A DNA stretch of 64,000 nt, taken from contig NZ_JASAOF010000002.1 in the NCBI RefSeq assembly GCF_029952525.1, forward strand, positions 310,001-374,000, given 5' to 3'. Below the pieces are notes generated by a model, which did no database searches, was not told where the DNA came from, and saw nothing but the letters and a program-made list of their open reading frames with translations. The translations under genes and the position numbers were made by a program. The DNA is from Saccharopolyspora ipomoeae (GTDB lineage Bacteria > Actinomycetota > Actinomycetes > Mycobacteriales > Pseudonocardiaceae). Below are positions 24,439 through 33,246 of this stretch, piece by piece. Positions within the stretch are counted from its first letter, which is position 1, and each line of letters begins with the position of its first letter.

Positions 24439-26193
24439 TCAGGGCCGCAGGTCCGACACCTCCAGCACGCGCAGCCGGTTGAGGGCCGCGGCGACCTCCA
24501 GCGGCCGGGGCACGGCGAAGTCACCGACGAAGCGCTCGTCGACGGCCGCCACCCCGCGGTCGGTGACGTCGGCGGCCCAGCCGCGCAGCACCTCGGCGAG
24601 CTCCTCGCGGCCGTCGAAGCGCCCCCGGCGGGCGAGGCTCACCAGGGCCAGGCCGATGCCGGTGACCTGGGAGGCGTCGGCGATCTGCTCCACCCCGCGC
24701 AGCTCGATGGTCGACTCGCCCAGGGTGAGGGCGTCGGTCCCGCGCGCGCGGATCTTGGGCCGCTCGGTGGGGATGGAGCGTGGCTGCACGACCCGGTGGC
24801 GCAGCGGCGGGTACCCGTCGGCTTCGCTGCGTCGCCCGGTGGGCCGGTCCTGCGCCAGCGCCCGGGCCTGGTCGGTGACGTCGTGGGCGTGGTAGGCGTC
24901 GAGCATCAGCACCTGGTCGGCGACGTCCATGTAGTCGCCGGAACCGCCCATGACCAGCACGGTGGAGACGCCGTGGGTGGTGTGCAGGGGGCGGATGAGG
25001 TCGACGAACGGGGTCAGCGGTTCGGCGTCCTTGGCCACCAGCTCCTGCATGCGGGCGTCGCGGATCATCAGGTTCGTCGCGGCGGTGTCCTCGTCGACCA
25101 GCAGCACCCGGGCGCCGGCTTCGACGGCTTCGGTGATGGACGCGGCCTGCGAGGTCGAACCCGAGGCGTTGTCGGTGGAGAAGTCGCGGGTGTCGGCGCC
25201 GGTGGGCAGGTGCGAGACGAACGGGCTGACGTCGACGCGGTGCACCCGCCTGCCGTCCTCGGCGCGGACCTTCGCGGTGTCGGTGCGGGCCACGACCAGT
25301 TCGCGGCCGTCACCGGGCACGTGGTCGTAGACGCCCTGTTCCAGGGCGCGCAGCAGGGTGGATTTGCCGTGGAACCCGCCGCCGACGATCAGGGTGATGC
25401 CTTCGGGCACGCCCATGCCGGTGACCCGCCCGCGATGCGGCAGCTCGATGCTCACGCGCATCGACTCCGGGGAGCGGAACGGCACCCCGTCGACCAGGGG
25501 GCGGTCGTCGACGCCGCTGCGGCGGGCCGGCATCGCCCCGTCGGCGACGAAGGCCACCAGCCCGAGGCCGGGCAGGGCGCGGCGCAGGGCGTCGGTGTCG
25601 ACGACGGTGCGCACGAAGTCCTCGGCGGCCTGCTGGTCGGCCACGGCCCAGCGCAGGGCGGCGTCGACGACGTCGGGCAACTGGCTGCAGAGGGTGTGGG
25701 CGGCGGCGTGGCCGTCGATGCTGCGTCCGCGCCCGGGCAGGTCGATGCCCAGGCGCACCTGCACGGCGCCGTAGTGGATCTGGCACGAGCTGCGGTCGAG
25801 GACCTCCTGGCCGCCGGCGTCGATGCGCAGGCGGCTGTCGGCGAGTTCGCGGTCCAGGGCGCGGGCGAGGTATCCGGCCAGGGCGCGGGCGCGCACGGGG
25901 GTGTCCCACAGGTGGGTGGGCAGTGCGGCGGTGGTGGCGTCGACGGTGACCTGCACGCGGCTGGCCGGGGCGTAGGGGTCGGGCTGGACGCGCTGGATCT
26001 GCAGGGTGAAGTCGTCGAAGCGCCAGCTGCCGGTGAGGGACTTGTAGCGGCCGTAGCCGCTGCCGTGCATGCCGCGCAGTTCCTGGCGCAGCCGGTCGCC
26101 GTCGCCGCGGTGGCGTGCGGGGTCGCGCTGCTGGGTGGTGGCGCGGGTGGAGCTGCGGCGGGGTCCGCCCCGGCCGCCGTAGTGCTGTGCCAT
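24439..26193 (-). CDS. ABC_ATPase-family P-loop protein (PF09818 type)
   Basis: 584 aa soluble protein of the ABC_ATPase family, distinct from transporter ATPases. A Gly-rich Walker A GGGFHGKSTLL (about 268-278) follows a family-typical N-terminal domain (GSGYGRYKSLTGSWRF); Walker B is VLLVDEDTAATNLMI (about 370-384). The family is widespread and uncharacterised. Start ATG 26193 has no strong RBS. It is the first gene of a minus-strand pair with the phosphoribosyltransferase, separated by the long hairpin at 24384-24430. Confidence 0.85.
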   Translation of the reverse strand: MAQHYGGRGGPRRSSTRATTQQRDPARHRGDGDRLRQELRGMHGSGYGRYKSLTGSWRFDDFTLQIQRVQPDPYAPASRVQVTVDATTAALPTHLWDTPVRARALAGYLARALDRELADSRLRIDAGGQEVLDRSSCQIHYGAVQVRLGIDLPGRGRSIDGHAAAHTLCSQLPDVVDAALRWAVADQQAAEDFVRTVVDTDALRRALPGLGLVAFVADGAMPARRSGVDDRPLVDGVPFRSPESMRVSIELPHRGRVTGMGVPEGITLIVGGGFHGKSTLLRALEQGVYDHVPGDGRELVVARTDTAKVRAEDGRRVHRVDVSPFVSHLPTGADTRDFSTDNASGSTSQAASITEAVEAGARVLLVDEDTAATNLMIRDARMQELVAKDAEPLTPFVDLIRPLHTTHGVSTVLVMGGSGDYMDVADQVLMLDAYHAHDVTDQARALAQDRPTGRRSEADGYPPLRHRVVQPRSIPTERPKIRARGTDALTLGESTIELRGVEQIADASQVTGIGLALVSLARRGRFDGREELAEVLRGWAADVTDRGVAAVDERFVGDFAVPRPLEVAAALNRLRVLEVSDLRP

Positions 26194-26457
26194 GGCCACA
26201 CAGCTACCGCAGGAGCGCCGAGAACTCCAATTCGGGGACACAGTGGACACACTGTGGACGGACCCGGCCCGGCAGCGCAGCGGCGAATACGAAACACCGG
26301 CGCGTCGTTAACCGGCAGGGGCGCTGACGTCGGGTTACCCTCCTTGCGCGCGCAAGATCACCCGCGCGTCCCGTGCTCGTCCGACCCCGTTTTCGTACGC
26401 ACCGCACCGCCTTCCCCGTGATCCGGGCCGGTCGGTGTTGACGTGAGGAGGCCGCCC

Positions 26458-27279
26458 ATGTTCCGACGCCCCGGTCGTTCCCGCAGCGCCCCGCGCCGCC
26501 GCGCCGCCGTGGTGTTACTGGCCGCGGTGGCCGCCCTGTCCGGCGTGGCCGTGCCCGCCCACGCCGAGCCGCGGGTGGACCCGCACGACCCGCAGGGCGC
26601 GTGGATGGGCTACAGCGCGGGCCCGGGTGAGCGCGCCCCGGCGCAGATCCCGGCCGGTTCGGTCGCGGGCACCGATGTCAGCGGGCACCAGCCGCAGGTC
26701 GACTGGGGGCGGGCGTGGGCCGACGGGGCGCGGTTCGCCTACGTCAAGGCCACCGAGGGAACCGGGTTCCGCTCGGATTCCTTCGCCGGTCAGGTGCAGG
26801 GCGCGGCCGCGGTCGGCATGGTGCGCGGGGCCTACCACTTCGCGTTGCCGGACCGGTCGACCGGCGCTGCCCAGGCGCACTTCTTCGTCGACAACGGCGG
26901 CGGCTGGGCCCCGGGCACCGGCACCTTGCCCGGGGTGCTCGACATCGAGCACAACCCCTACGGCGACACGTGCTTCGGGCTGGACCCGGTGGCGATGTCG
27001 CACTGGATCGCGGATTTCTCCAGCACCTACCTGGCGCGCACCGGCCGGTTCCCGATGATCTACACGACGGCGTCGTGGTGGAACCAGTGCACCGGCGGCA
27101 ACCCGGACTTCGCGGTGAACAACCCGCTGTGGATCGCCCGCTACGCCCCGGAGATCGGGCCGCTGCCGGCGGGCTGGTGGTATCACACGATCTGGCAGCA
27201 CGGTGACGTCGGTCCGATGCCGGGCGGTCAGGACGCCTTCAACGGCGACTTCAACCAGCTGCTCGCCTTCGCGGGCTGA
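26458..27279 (+). CDS. Secreted glycoside hydrolase family 25 lysozyme (muramidase)
   Basis: 273 aa. A positively charged signal peptide (RRRAAVVLLAAVAALSGVAVPAHA) ends about residue 37. The GH25 core follows: GTDVSGHQ..VDW (about 73-82), FAYVKATEGTGF, GAYHFA, then the catalytic DxE in GVLDIEHN (about 160-167), and IWQHGDVG..GGQDAFNGDFN near the end. It cuts the MurNAc-GlcNAc bond in cell walls. ATG 26458 has GAGGAGG seven bases upstream; a GTG at 26443 sits before that SD. A perfect 19-bp terminator separates it from the convergent LCP gene. Confidence 0.93.
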   Translation: MFRRPGRSRSAPRRRAAVVLLAAVAALSGVAVPAHAEPRVDPHDPQGAWMGYSAGPGERAPAQIPAGSVAGTDVSGHQPQVDWGRAWADGARFAYVKATEGTGFRSDSFAGQVQGAAAVGMVRGAYHFALPDRSTGAAQAHFFVDNGGGWAPGTGTLPGVLDIEHNPYGDTCFGLDPVAMSHWIADFSSTYLARTGRFPMIYTTASWWNQCTGGNPDFAVNNPLWIARYAPEIGPLPAGWWYHTIWQHGDVGPMPGGQDAFNGDFNQLLAFAG

Positions 27280-27288
27280 CACCGACGA

Positions 27289-27332
27289 CGAGAGCGGGCC
27301 ACCCCCGGCACTTCGGGGGTGGCCCGCTCTCG
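27289..27332. terminator. Strong bidirectional terminator
   Basis: Perfect 19-bp inverted repeat (27289-27307 and 27314-27332) with a 6-nt loop between the convergent GH25 and LCP genes. Confidence 0.9.
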
Positions 27333-27347
27333 TTCGTGAGCCCGGTC

Positions 27348-28493
27348 CTACTGCTCGAGCAGGTCCTGCGGGATGGGCTGGTCGTTGGTGATGGCCTCGA
27401 ACAGGCGGCTGGCCTTGTCCTTGTCCCACACGATGACCGAACCGCCGTCGGAGTCGCGGCCGAAGCGCCCGAAGGGCACCTGGGTCGTGACGCCCTGACC
27501 GCCGCTGACATCGCCCATCGCCAGCGCCAGCGACATCAGGTGCCAGATGTGGTCGGAGTCGTTGACCAGGAACGTCTTGCTGGCGCCGGAGGCCAGCGGG
27601 AACAGCCGGAACGGGTTGATCAGCGTGGCCGGGCTGGTGCCCTTGTCGACCAGGGCACCGAGCAGCTTGCGCTGGTTCTCGGCGCGTTCGAGGTCGCCGC
27701 CGTCGAGGGAGTAGCGGGCGCGCACGAAGCCCAGCGCCTGCGGCCCGTCGAGTTCCTGGCAGCCCTGCGGCAGGTGGACGTTGGCCATGTTGTCGTCCAT
27801 GGGCTTGTCCAGGCAGATGTCCACACCGCCGACGGCGTCGACGAGGTCGGCGAACCCGCCGAAACCGATCTCGGCGTAGTGATCGATGTGCACGCCGGTG
27901 TTCTGCTCGATGGTCTGGGCCAGCAGTTGCGGCCCGCCGAAGGAGAACGCCGAGTTCAGCTTCGTCTTGCCGTGCCCGGGGATGGCGACGTAGGAGTCGC
28001 GGGGCAGGCTGATCAGCGCGGGCTGGCCGCCGCCGGAGGGGATGTGCACGATCATCATCGAGTCGGTGCGCCGCCCGCCGGCGTCACCGGCGGAGAGCTC
28101 CTCGCGCTGGGCCTCGTCGAGACCTTCGCGGGAGTCCGAGCCCACCAGCAGCCAGTTGCTGCCCGCCGAGTCGGCGGCCTGGCCTTCGAACTCCAGGGCG
28201 GCGGTGCGCTGCAGCATGCTGTCGAAGTAGAACACCAGCGCACCCAGCAGCATCACGACCACCAGCAGCGCGATGCCGATGCGCTTGCCCCAGTTGGGGC
28301 GGCGCCGCCGCGGCGGGGGTGGCCCGGTCCGTCGCCCCTGCGGGGGCCGCCCGGGTGGCGGTGGCGGCGCGGGGCGCCGTCCCTGCGGTTGCCGTCCTTG
28401 CGGGGGCCTGCCGCCGCGGTAGTAGTCGTAGCGGTCGTCGCCGCCCTGCGGCGGCCTTCGCCTCGGCGGTCCGCCCGCCGACCAGTCGCTCAT
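27348..28493 (-). CDS. LytR-CpsA-Psr (LCP) family cell-wall phosphotransferase
   Basis: 381 aa. A long cytoplasmic Pro/Arg/Gly-rich N-terminus (about 1-68) leads into a single membrane helix (72-90), then the extracellular LCP domain: LLVGSDSRE, GRRTDSMMIVHI, SLPRDSYV, KLNSAFSFGGP, and the Arg-containing FVRARYSLDGGDLERAENQRKLL. LCP enzymes transfer polymers such as arabinogalactan or teichoic-acid-like glycans from polyprenyl carriers to peptidoglycan. The ATG at 28493 begins MSDWSAGGPP, right before the Pro-rich tail. Convergent with the lysozyme gene. Confidence 0.92.
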   Translation of the reverse strand: MSDWSAGGPPRRRPPQGGDDRYDYYRGGRPPQGRQPQGRRPAPPPPPGRPPQGRRTGPPPPRRRRPNWGKRIGIALLVVVMLLGALVFYFDSMLQRTAALEFEGQAADSAGSNWLLVGSDSREGLDEAQREELSAGDAGGRRTDSMMIVHIPSGGGQPALISLPRDSYVAIPGHGKTKLNSAFSFGGPQLLAQTIEQNTGVHIDHYAEIGFGGFADLVDAVGGVDICLDKPMDDNMANVHLPQGCQELDGPQALGFVRARYSLDGGDLERAENQRKLLGALVDKGTSPATLINPFRLFPLASGASKTFLVNDSDHIWHLMSLALAMGDVSGGQGVTTQVPFGRFGRDSDGGSVIVWDKDKASRLFEAITNDQPIPQDLLEQ

Positions 28494-28619
28494 GCTCACA
28501 CCTGCGTCGGTTGATGGCGACGCGTCCCGCACGCGCCGCTGTGTGGCGTGCAGCATCGCAGAAGCACGTCGCGCAGGTGGCCGCCGCTATCGAACAGTGA
28601 TCCGAGATTGCGGGTTTGT

Positions 28620-28661
28620 GCTGGTGGCGGGAGCGAGCGAGATCTCACACCCGCCACCAGC
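28620..28661. terminator. Hairpin downstream of gabT
   Basis: 12-bp inverted repeat GCTGGTGGCGGG (28620-28631) / CCCGCCACCAGC (28650-28661), ten bases past the gabT stop codon on the minus strand. Confidence 0.7.
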
Positions 28662-28671
28662 GGCGCATCTC

Positions 28672-29928
28672 CTAGCTTGCCACGGCCGCCCGCACCGCGG
28701 TGGACCACCGCTCCAGCGCGGCGTCGACCTGCTCGCCGGTGACCACCAGCGGCGGGATCATGCGCACCACGTTGCCGTGCGGGCCGCAGGTCAGCAGCAG
28801 CAGCCCGGCTTCGGCGGCCTGGGCGTGCGCCCGGGCCGCGGTGGCCGCGTCCGGTGCGCCCTCCGGGGTGGTGAACTCGTTGCCGAGCATCAGCCCCAGG
28901 CCGCGCACGTCGCCGATGACGGGGTGGTCGGCGGCGACCTTGCGCAGTCCTTCGGCCAGCCGCGCGCCCTGCTCGGCGGCGTTGGCGACCAGACCTTCCT
29001 GCTCCACCACGTCGAGGGTGGCCAGGGCCGCGGCCGCGGCCACCGCGTTGCCGCCGTAGGTGCCGCCTTGCGATCCCGGCCAGGCCTTGCTCATCAGCTC
29101 CTCGCTCGCGGCGATGGCCGAGATCGGGAATCCGCTGGCCAGGCCCTTGGCGGTGATGAGGATGTCGGGGCGGATACCGGCGTGGTCGTGGCCCCAGAAC
29201 CGTCCGGTGCGCCCGACGCCGGTCTGCACCTCGTCGACGATGAGCAGGATGCCGTGGGCGTCGGCGCGTTCGCGCAGCCCGGCCAGGAACTCCGGGGGCG
29301 CGGGGATGTAGCCGCCTTCGCCGAGCACGGGCTCGACGATGATCGCGGCGGTGTCGCGCGGGCTGGTCTGGGTCAGCAGCAGCTGGTCGAACTCGGCCAG
29401 CGCCCGCGACACGGCCTCCTCCGCGGTGCAGCGCCACCGGTAGGCCTCGGGGAACGGGGAGAACACGACCCCGCCCATCATCGGCCCGATGCCGGCGCGC
29501 ACCTTCACCCCGGAGGTGGTCAGCGCGGCCGCGCCCATCGTGCGTCCGTGAAAACCACCCTGGAAGGCGATGATGTTGGCCCGTCCGGTGGCGTGTCGCG
29601 CCAACCGAACCGAGGCTTCGACCGCTTCACTACCGGAGTTGACGTAGAACACCCGGTCCAGCCCCTGCGGGAGGACGTCGCCGAGGCGTTCGGTCAGCGC
29701 CAGCAGCGGCTGGTGCATCACGGTCGTGTACTGGCCGTGGATGAGGGTGCCCACCTGGCGTTGGGCGGCCTCGACCACGCGCGGGTGGCAGTGTCCGGTG
29801 CTGGTGACGCCGATGCCGGCGGTGAAGTCCAGGTACGGGCGGTCGTCGGTGTCGTAGAGGTAGACCCCTTCGCCGCGCGCGGCCAGCACCGGGGTCGCCT
29901 GCTTGAGCGCCGGGGAGAGCTCCGTCAT
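28672..29928 (-). CDS. gabT: 4-Aminobutyrate (omega-amino acid) aminotransferase, class III PLP
   Basis: 418 aa. Converts 4-aminobutyrate plus 2-oxoglutarate to succinate semialdehyde plus glutamate. Class III landmarks: NSGSEAVEASVRLAR (phosphate loop), FQGGFHGRTMGA, AIIVEPVLGEGGY, LIVDEVQTGVGRTG (Asp binding the pyridine N), and the PLP lysine in ILITAKGLASGFPISA (about 262). The partner dehydrogenase is divergent next door, which supports GABA over other omega-amino acids. ATG 29928 follows TTGGAG. The GntR palindrome at 29956-29969 lies directly upstream of its -10 (TACATT, 29954-29949). Confidence 0.9.
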   Translation of the reverse strand: MTELSPALKQATPVLAARGEGVYLYDTDDRPYLDFTAGIGVTSTGHCHPRVVEAAQRQVGTLIHGQYTTVMHQPLLALTERLGDVLPQGLDRVFYVNSGSEAVEASVRLARHATGRANIIAFQGGFHGRTMGAAALTTSGVKVRAGIGPMMGGVVFSPFPEAYRWRCTAEEAVSRALAEFDQLLLTQTSPRDTAAIIVEPVLGEGGYIPAPPEFLAGLRERADAHGILLIVDEVQTGVGRTGRFWGHDHAGIRPDILITAKGLASGFPISAIAASEELMSKAWPGSQGGTYGGNAVAAAAALATLDVVEQEGLVANAAEQGARLAEGLRKVAADHPVIGDVRGLGLMLGNEFTTPEGAPDAATAARAHAQAAEAGLLLLTCGPHGNVVRMIPPLVVTGEQVDAALERWSTAVRAAVAS

Positions 29929-29955
29929 GATCGACTCCAAGCGTGCGGAATGTAG

Positions 29956-29969
29956 GATTGTTGACAATC
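29956..29969. promoter_or_regulatory. GntR operator 1 (GATTGTTGACAATC)
   Basis: Half-sites GATTGT and ACAATC around a 2-bp centre; the inner TTGTTGACAA fits the FCD-GntR consensus TNGTNNACNA exactly. It sits between the divergent gabT and gabD promoters, beside the gabT -10 TACATT and containing a TTGACA -35 for gabD. The same site recurs at 33163 and 34584. Confidence 0.8.
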
Positions 29970-30070
29970 TAGGCAGTCATGCAACCATCAGCAACACCCG
30001 GTGTCCACCACCGAAGCGGTCTAGGTTGGCAATCGAGGAACCGTCGACACCCAGGAGGGTCCGCTCAGCG

Positions 30071-31549
30071 ATGACCACCACCCCAACGCACCCCCGCGAG
30101 GCGACCGTCGTCGAGGCCGCCCCCAAGCAACTGCTCATCGGCGGCAAGTGGCGCGACGCCACCGGCGCCCGCACCTTCGACGTCGAAGACCCCGCCACCG
30201 GCACCACCCTGTGCCAGGTCGCCGACGCCTCCCCCGACGACGCCCTGGCCGCCCTGGCCGCCGCCCACGACGCCCAGGCCGACTGGGCCTCGCACCCGCC
30301 GCGCGAACGCGGCGAGATCCTGCGCCGCGCCTACGAGATCATCATCTCCCGCCGCGAAGACCTCGCGCTGCTGATGACCCTCGAGATGGGCAAACCGCTG
30401 GCCGAGGCGCGCGGCGAGATCACCTACGCCGCGGAGTTCTTCCGCTGGTTCGCCGAGGAGGCCGTGCGCATCGGCGGCGACTACGCCGTCCCGCCCAACG
30501 GCGCGGGCCGGTTCCTGATCACCCGCCAGCCCGTCGGCCCCGCCCTGCTGATCACCCCGTGGAACTTCCCGATGGCCATGGGCACCCGCAAGATCGGCCC
30601 CGCCATCGCCGCCGGCTGCACCTCGGTCATCAAACCCGCCCACCAGACCCCGCTGTCGATGCTGGCCCTGGCCGACATCCTCCGCGAAGCCGGCCTGCCC
30701 GACGGCGTGCTCAACGTCGTCACCGCCGCCGACGCCGGCGGCGTCATGGAACCCATGATCCGCGACCCGCGCGCCCGCAAGCTCTCGTTCACCGGCTCCA
30801 CCGCCGTGGGCCGCAAGCTCATCGAGCAGTCCGCCCAGCAGGTCCTCAAGGTCTCCCTCGAACTCGGCGGCAACGCCCCGTTCCTGGTCTTCGACGACGC
30901 CGACCTCGACGCCGCCGTCGAAGGCGCCATGCAGGCCAAGATGCGCAACATCGGCGAGGCCTGCACCGCCGCGAACCGCTTCTACGTCCACGCCGACATC
31001 GCCCCGGCCTTCTCCGACAAGCTCGCCGAACGCATGTCGGCCCTGACCATCGGCCGCGGTGTCGCCGACGACGTCCAGGTCGGCCCGCTCATCGACGCCA
31101 AGCAGCTCGGCAAGGTCACCGACCTGGTCTCCGACGCCATCGCCCAGGGCGCCCAGGTCGTCACCGGCGGCCAGGCCCACGGCGGCGACGGCTACTTCTA
31201 CACCCCCACCGTGCTCACCGACGTGCCCGAGGGCGCGCGGATGGCCTCCGAGGAGATCTTCGGCCCGGTCGCGCCCATCACCACCTTCACCGACGAGCGC
31301 GAGGCCATCGACAAGGCCAACAACACCGAGTACGGCCTGGTCAGCTACCTGTTCACGCAGAACCTGCAGCGCGGCCTGCGCGTCAGCGAAGCCCTCGACA
31401 CCGGCATGGTCGGCCTCAACCAGGGCATCGTGTCCAACCCCGCCGCCCCCTTCGGCGGCGTCAAGGCCTCCGGCCTCGGCCGGGAAGGCGGCAAGCTCGG
31501 CATCGACGAATTCCTCGAACCCAAGTACATCTCCATCGGCGGCCTGTGA
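30071..31549 (+). CDS. gabD: NAD(P)-dependent succinate-semialdehyde dehydrogenase
   Basis: 492 aa, standard ALDH length. Oxidises succinate semialdehyde to succinate, the step after GabT. Landmarks: PWNFPMAMGTRKIGPAIAAG (cofactor/catalytic Asn), SFTGSTAVGRKL, LELGGNAPFLVFDDAD with the general-base Glu, and the nucleophile Cys298 in IGEACTAANRF; the NIGEACTAANRF and GLNQG blocks are typical of the SSADH branch. ATG 30071 lacks a strong SD; upstream in-frame codons overlap the operator region. It is followed by a hairpin terminator, so it is monocistronic and shares the regulatory region with gabT. Confidence 0.92.
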   Translation: MTTTPTHPREATVVEAAPKQLLIGGKWRDATGARTFDVEDPATGTTLCQVADASPDDALAALAAAHDAQADWASHPPRERGEILRRAYEIIISRREDLALLMTLEMGKPLAEARGEITYAAEFFRWFAEEAVRIGGDYAVPPNGAGRFLITRQPVGPALLITPWNFPMAMGTRKIGPAIAAGCTSVIKPAHQTPLSMLALADILREAGLPDGVLNVVTAADAGGVMEPMIRDPRARKLSFTGSTAVGRKLIEQSAQQVLKVSLELGGNAPFLVFDDADLDAAVEGAMQAKMRNIGEACTAANRFYVHADIAPAFSDKLAERMSALTIGRGVADDVQVGPLIDAKQLGKVTDLVSDAIAQGAQVVTGGQAHGGDGYFYTPTVLTDVPEGARMASEEIFGPVAPITTFTDEREAIDKANNTEYGLVSYLFTQNLQRGLRVSEALDTGMVGLNQGIVSNPAAPFGGVKASGLGREGGKLGIDEFLEPKYISIGGL

Positions 31550-31572
31550 CCGCCGACCACCGCAACGACGAT

Positions 31573-31599
31573 GCCCCCGCACTCGAAGAGAGCGGGGGC
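31573..31599 (+). terminator. Terminator after gabD
   Basis: 8-bp GC-only stem GCCCCCGC (31573-31580) / GCGGGGGC (31592-31599) with an 11-nt loop, then TTCGT. It lies between convergent genes. Confidence 0.7.
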
Positions 31600-31642
31600 T
31601 TCGTCATGTCCGCGTCGTGTTGAGCGGATTCCTCGTGGGGTG

Positions 31643-32347
31643 CTACTCGGCGAGGGAGCCGTTGAGGCGGTCCAGGGCGTCGTTCATGTGGCCCTCCAGG
31701 CGGGAGAGCAACAACGCCTCGTCTCCTGCTTCGATGGCGTCCACCAGGCCTCGGTGCTCGTCGACGAGGGCTTGGATGTCGGCGTGGTACTTGTCCTGCA
31801 GAGCCGTGAGGCACATGCGCTTCTCCACCAGCAGGGTCTGGGCCATGCGCTGCAGCCGGGCGCTGCCCGACACGCGCACCAGGGTTTCGTGGAACTCCTG
31901 GTCGGCGTCGGCCAGTTCGATGGCATCGCCCTTGCCCGCCGCGGCCACCATCCGCGACTGGGCCGCGGTCAGCTCCGCCACCGCCTCCACCCGGTGATGA
32001 CGCACGATCTGCTCGCACGCCGCGCGTTCCACCGCCAGCCGCGCCAGGTAGATGTCGGCGACGTCATCGGTGTCGAGATCCATCACGAACAACCCGCGAT
32101 GCGGCTCGCTGCGCAGTAACCCCTCGGCCACCAGCCGCTGCATCGCCTCCCGCAACGGCCCCCGGCTCACACCCAACCGCTGGGCCAGCTCCGCCTCACC
32201 CAGCTGCGACCCCGGAGGCAACGACCCGTACATGATCGCCGCGCGCAGCTGATCGGCCACGATCGCCGCCGTGGACTTGCGCTGCACCGGCTCCAGCTCA
32301 CCGGGCTGCTGGTTCTGCTCCTCGGTCCCGAGCACTGCGCTCACCAT
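31643..32347 (-). CDS. GntR-family (FCD) transcriptional regulator of the GABA/amide cluster
   Basis: 234 aa from ATG 32347. Winged-helix N-terminus (IVADQLRAAIMYGSLPPGSQLGEAELAQRL-type, helix VSRGPLREAMQRLVAEGLL, wing HRGLFVMDLD) and an FCD domain with metal-type residues (FHETLVRVSGS.RL; DEHRGLVDAIEAGDE). It is the only regulator between the three identical palindromes, so it is the natural repressor for them. An in-frame GTG at 32374 overlaps the stop codon of the upstream isomerase-like gene (GTGA), so translation is either coupled or starts at 32347, which has GAGG upstream. Being last in the isomerase operon it would be autoregulated through the 33163 site. Confidence 0.9.
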   Translation of the reverse strand: MVSAVLGTEEQNQQPGELEPVQRKSTAAIVADQLRAAIMYGSLPPGSQLGEAELAQRLGVSRGPLREAMQRLVAEGLLRSEPHRGLFVMDLDTDDVADIYLARLAVERAACEQIVRHHRVEAVAELTAAQSRMVAAAGKGDAIELADADQEFHETLVRVSGSARLQRMAQTLLVEKRMCLTALQDKYHADIQALVDEHRGLVDAIEAGDEALLLSRLEGHMNDALDRLNGSLAE

Positions 32348-32370
32348 TTCCTCGCATCCTCGAACGCCGC

Positions 32371-33093
32371 TCACGCACCGGGTGCGGTCGCGAACAGCGT
32401 TCCCAATCCTCGTCGCGGCCGGTCGTCACCGGCCAGCCGCAGCGCCTCCCACGCGCTGACCTGGTTGGCGGTCAGCACCGGCTTGCCCACCCGGGCCTCC
32501 AGATCCTCCAGCCACGCCGCGGTGTGCAGCGCCGTGTCCGGCAGCAGCAGCGCCTCGGCGTCGGGGTGATCGTGGGCCGCGGCGAACTCCAGCACCGCCT
32601 CGCGCCCCAGCGTGCCGACCTCGGCGGCGGTGATGATGCCCCTGGCGGCCACGTCCACCACGTCCAGGCCGGCGGCGTGGAGGAACTCCACGAACCGGGC
32701 CGCCACCTCCGCCGGGTACGTCGCGGCCACCGCCACCCGCGAGAGCCCGAGGCGCGCGGCGGCGTGGACGAACGCGAACGACGTGCTGGAGGTGGGCACC
32801 CCGGTCACCGCGCGCAGCTTGTCGACCTGCTCGCGCGCCCCGTCCCAGCCGAAGACGAAACTGCCCGAGGTGCACGCCCAGATCACCGAGTCCACCGGCC
32901 CCAGTGCGCGGGCACCGTCGGCCAGGACCTCCTCGGAGCCCACGTCCAGCAGCGCGTCGACGCGGTGCGCGTCCTCGCGCATGAGCGTGTGCACCAGCGG
33001 CAGCCGCACCTCGGGGCCCAGCAGGCGCTGCAAGGTGGGGTAGTCGTCTTCGGCGCTGAAACCGGGATACAGAATTCCTGCGGTGTGCGGCAC
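32371..33093 (-). CDS. Asp/Glu racemase-superfamily protein, maleate isomerase-like, lacking the second catalytic Cys
   Basis: 240 aa. The fold and first catalytic cysteine of the maleate cis-trans isomerase / arylmalonate decarboxylase group are clear (VIWACTSGSFVFG, about 76-88), and the C-terminal GKPVLTANQVSAWEALR matches the neighbour gene. However the place of the second cysteine reads EALLLPDTALHT instead of ISCTNLPT, so a two-Cys racemase/isomerase reaction is unlikely; a one-Cys decarboxylase-type or altered chemistry is possible. GTG 33093 is chosen because GGATGGAG lies seven bases upstream; earlier in-frame starts fall in the operator. Confidence 0.8.
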   Translation of the reverse strand: MPHTAGILYPGFSAEDDYPTLQRLLGPEVRLPLVHTLMREDAHRVDALLDVGSEEVLADGARALGPVDSVIWACTSGSFVFGWDGAREQVDKLRAVTGVPTSSTSFAFVHAAARLGLSRVAVAATYPAEVAARFVEFLHAAGLDVVDVAARGIITAAEVGTLGREAVLEFAAAHDHPDAEALLLPDTALHTAAWLEDLEARVGKPVLTANQVSAWEALRLAGDDRPRRGLGTLFATAPGA

Positions 33094-33162
33094 CGGGGAG
33101 CTCCATCCTGTGCTTGTCACGTCCAACGACCACGGCCTCTGCCCACCCGAAAACCGGGTGTC

Positions 33163-33176
33163 GATTGTTGACAATG
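33163..33176. promoter_or_regulatory. GntR operator 2 (GATTGTTGACAATG)
   Basis: Identical to the other two copies except for the last base; the inner ATTGTTGACAAT palindrome is complete. It lies 70 bp upstream of the isomerase-like gene and overlaps a TAACAT -10-like box read on the minus strand (33179-33174). Confidence 0.8.
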
Positions 33177-33246
33177 TTATCGCAGAGGGCGCGGCCGGTG
33201 GAGAGTTCGTGATGTCTTCTTTACGGTCCGGTCACGTGCTGACCAG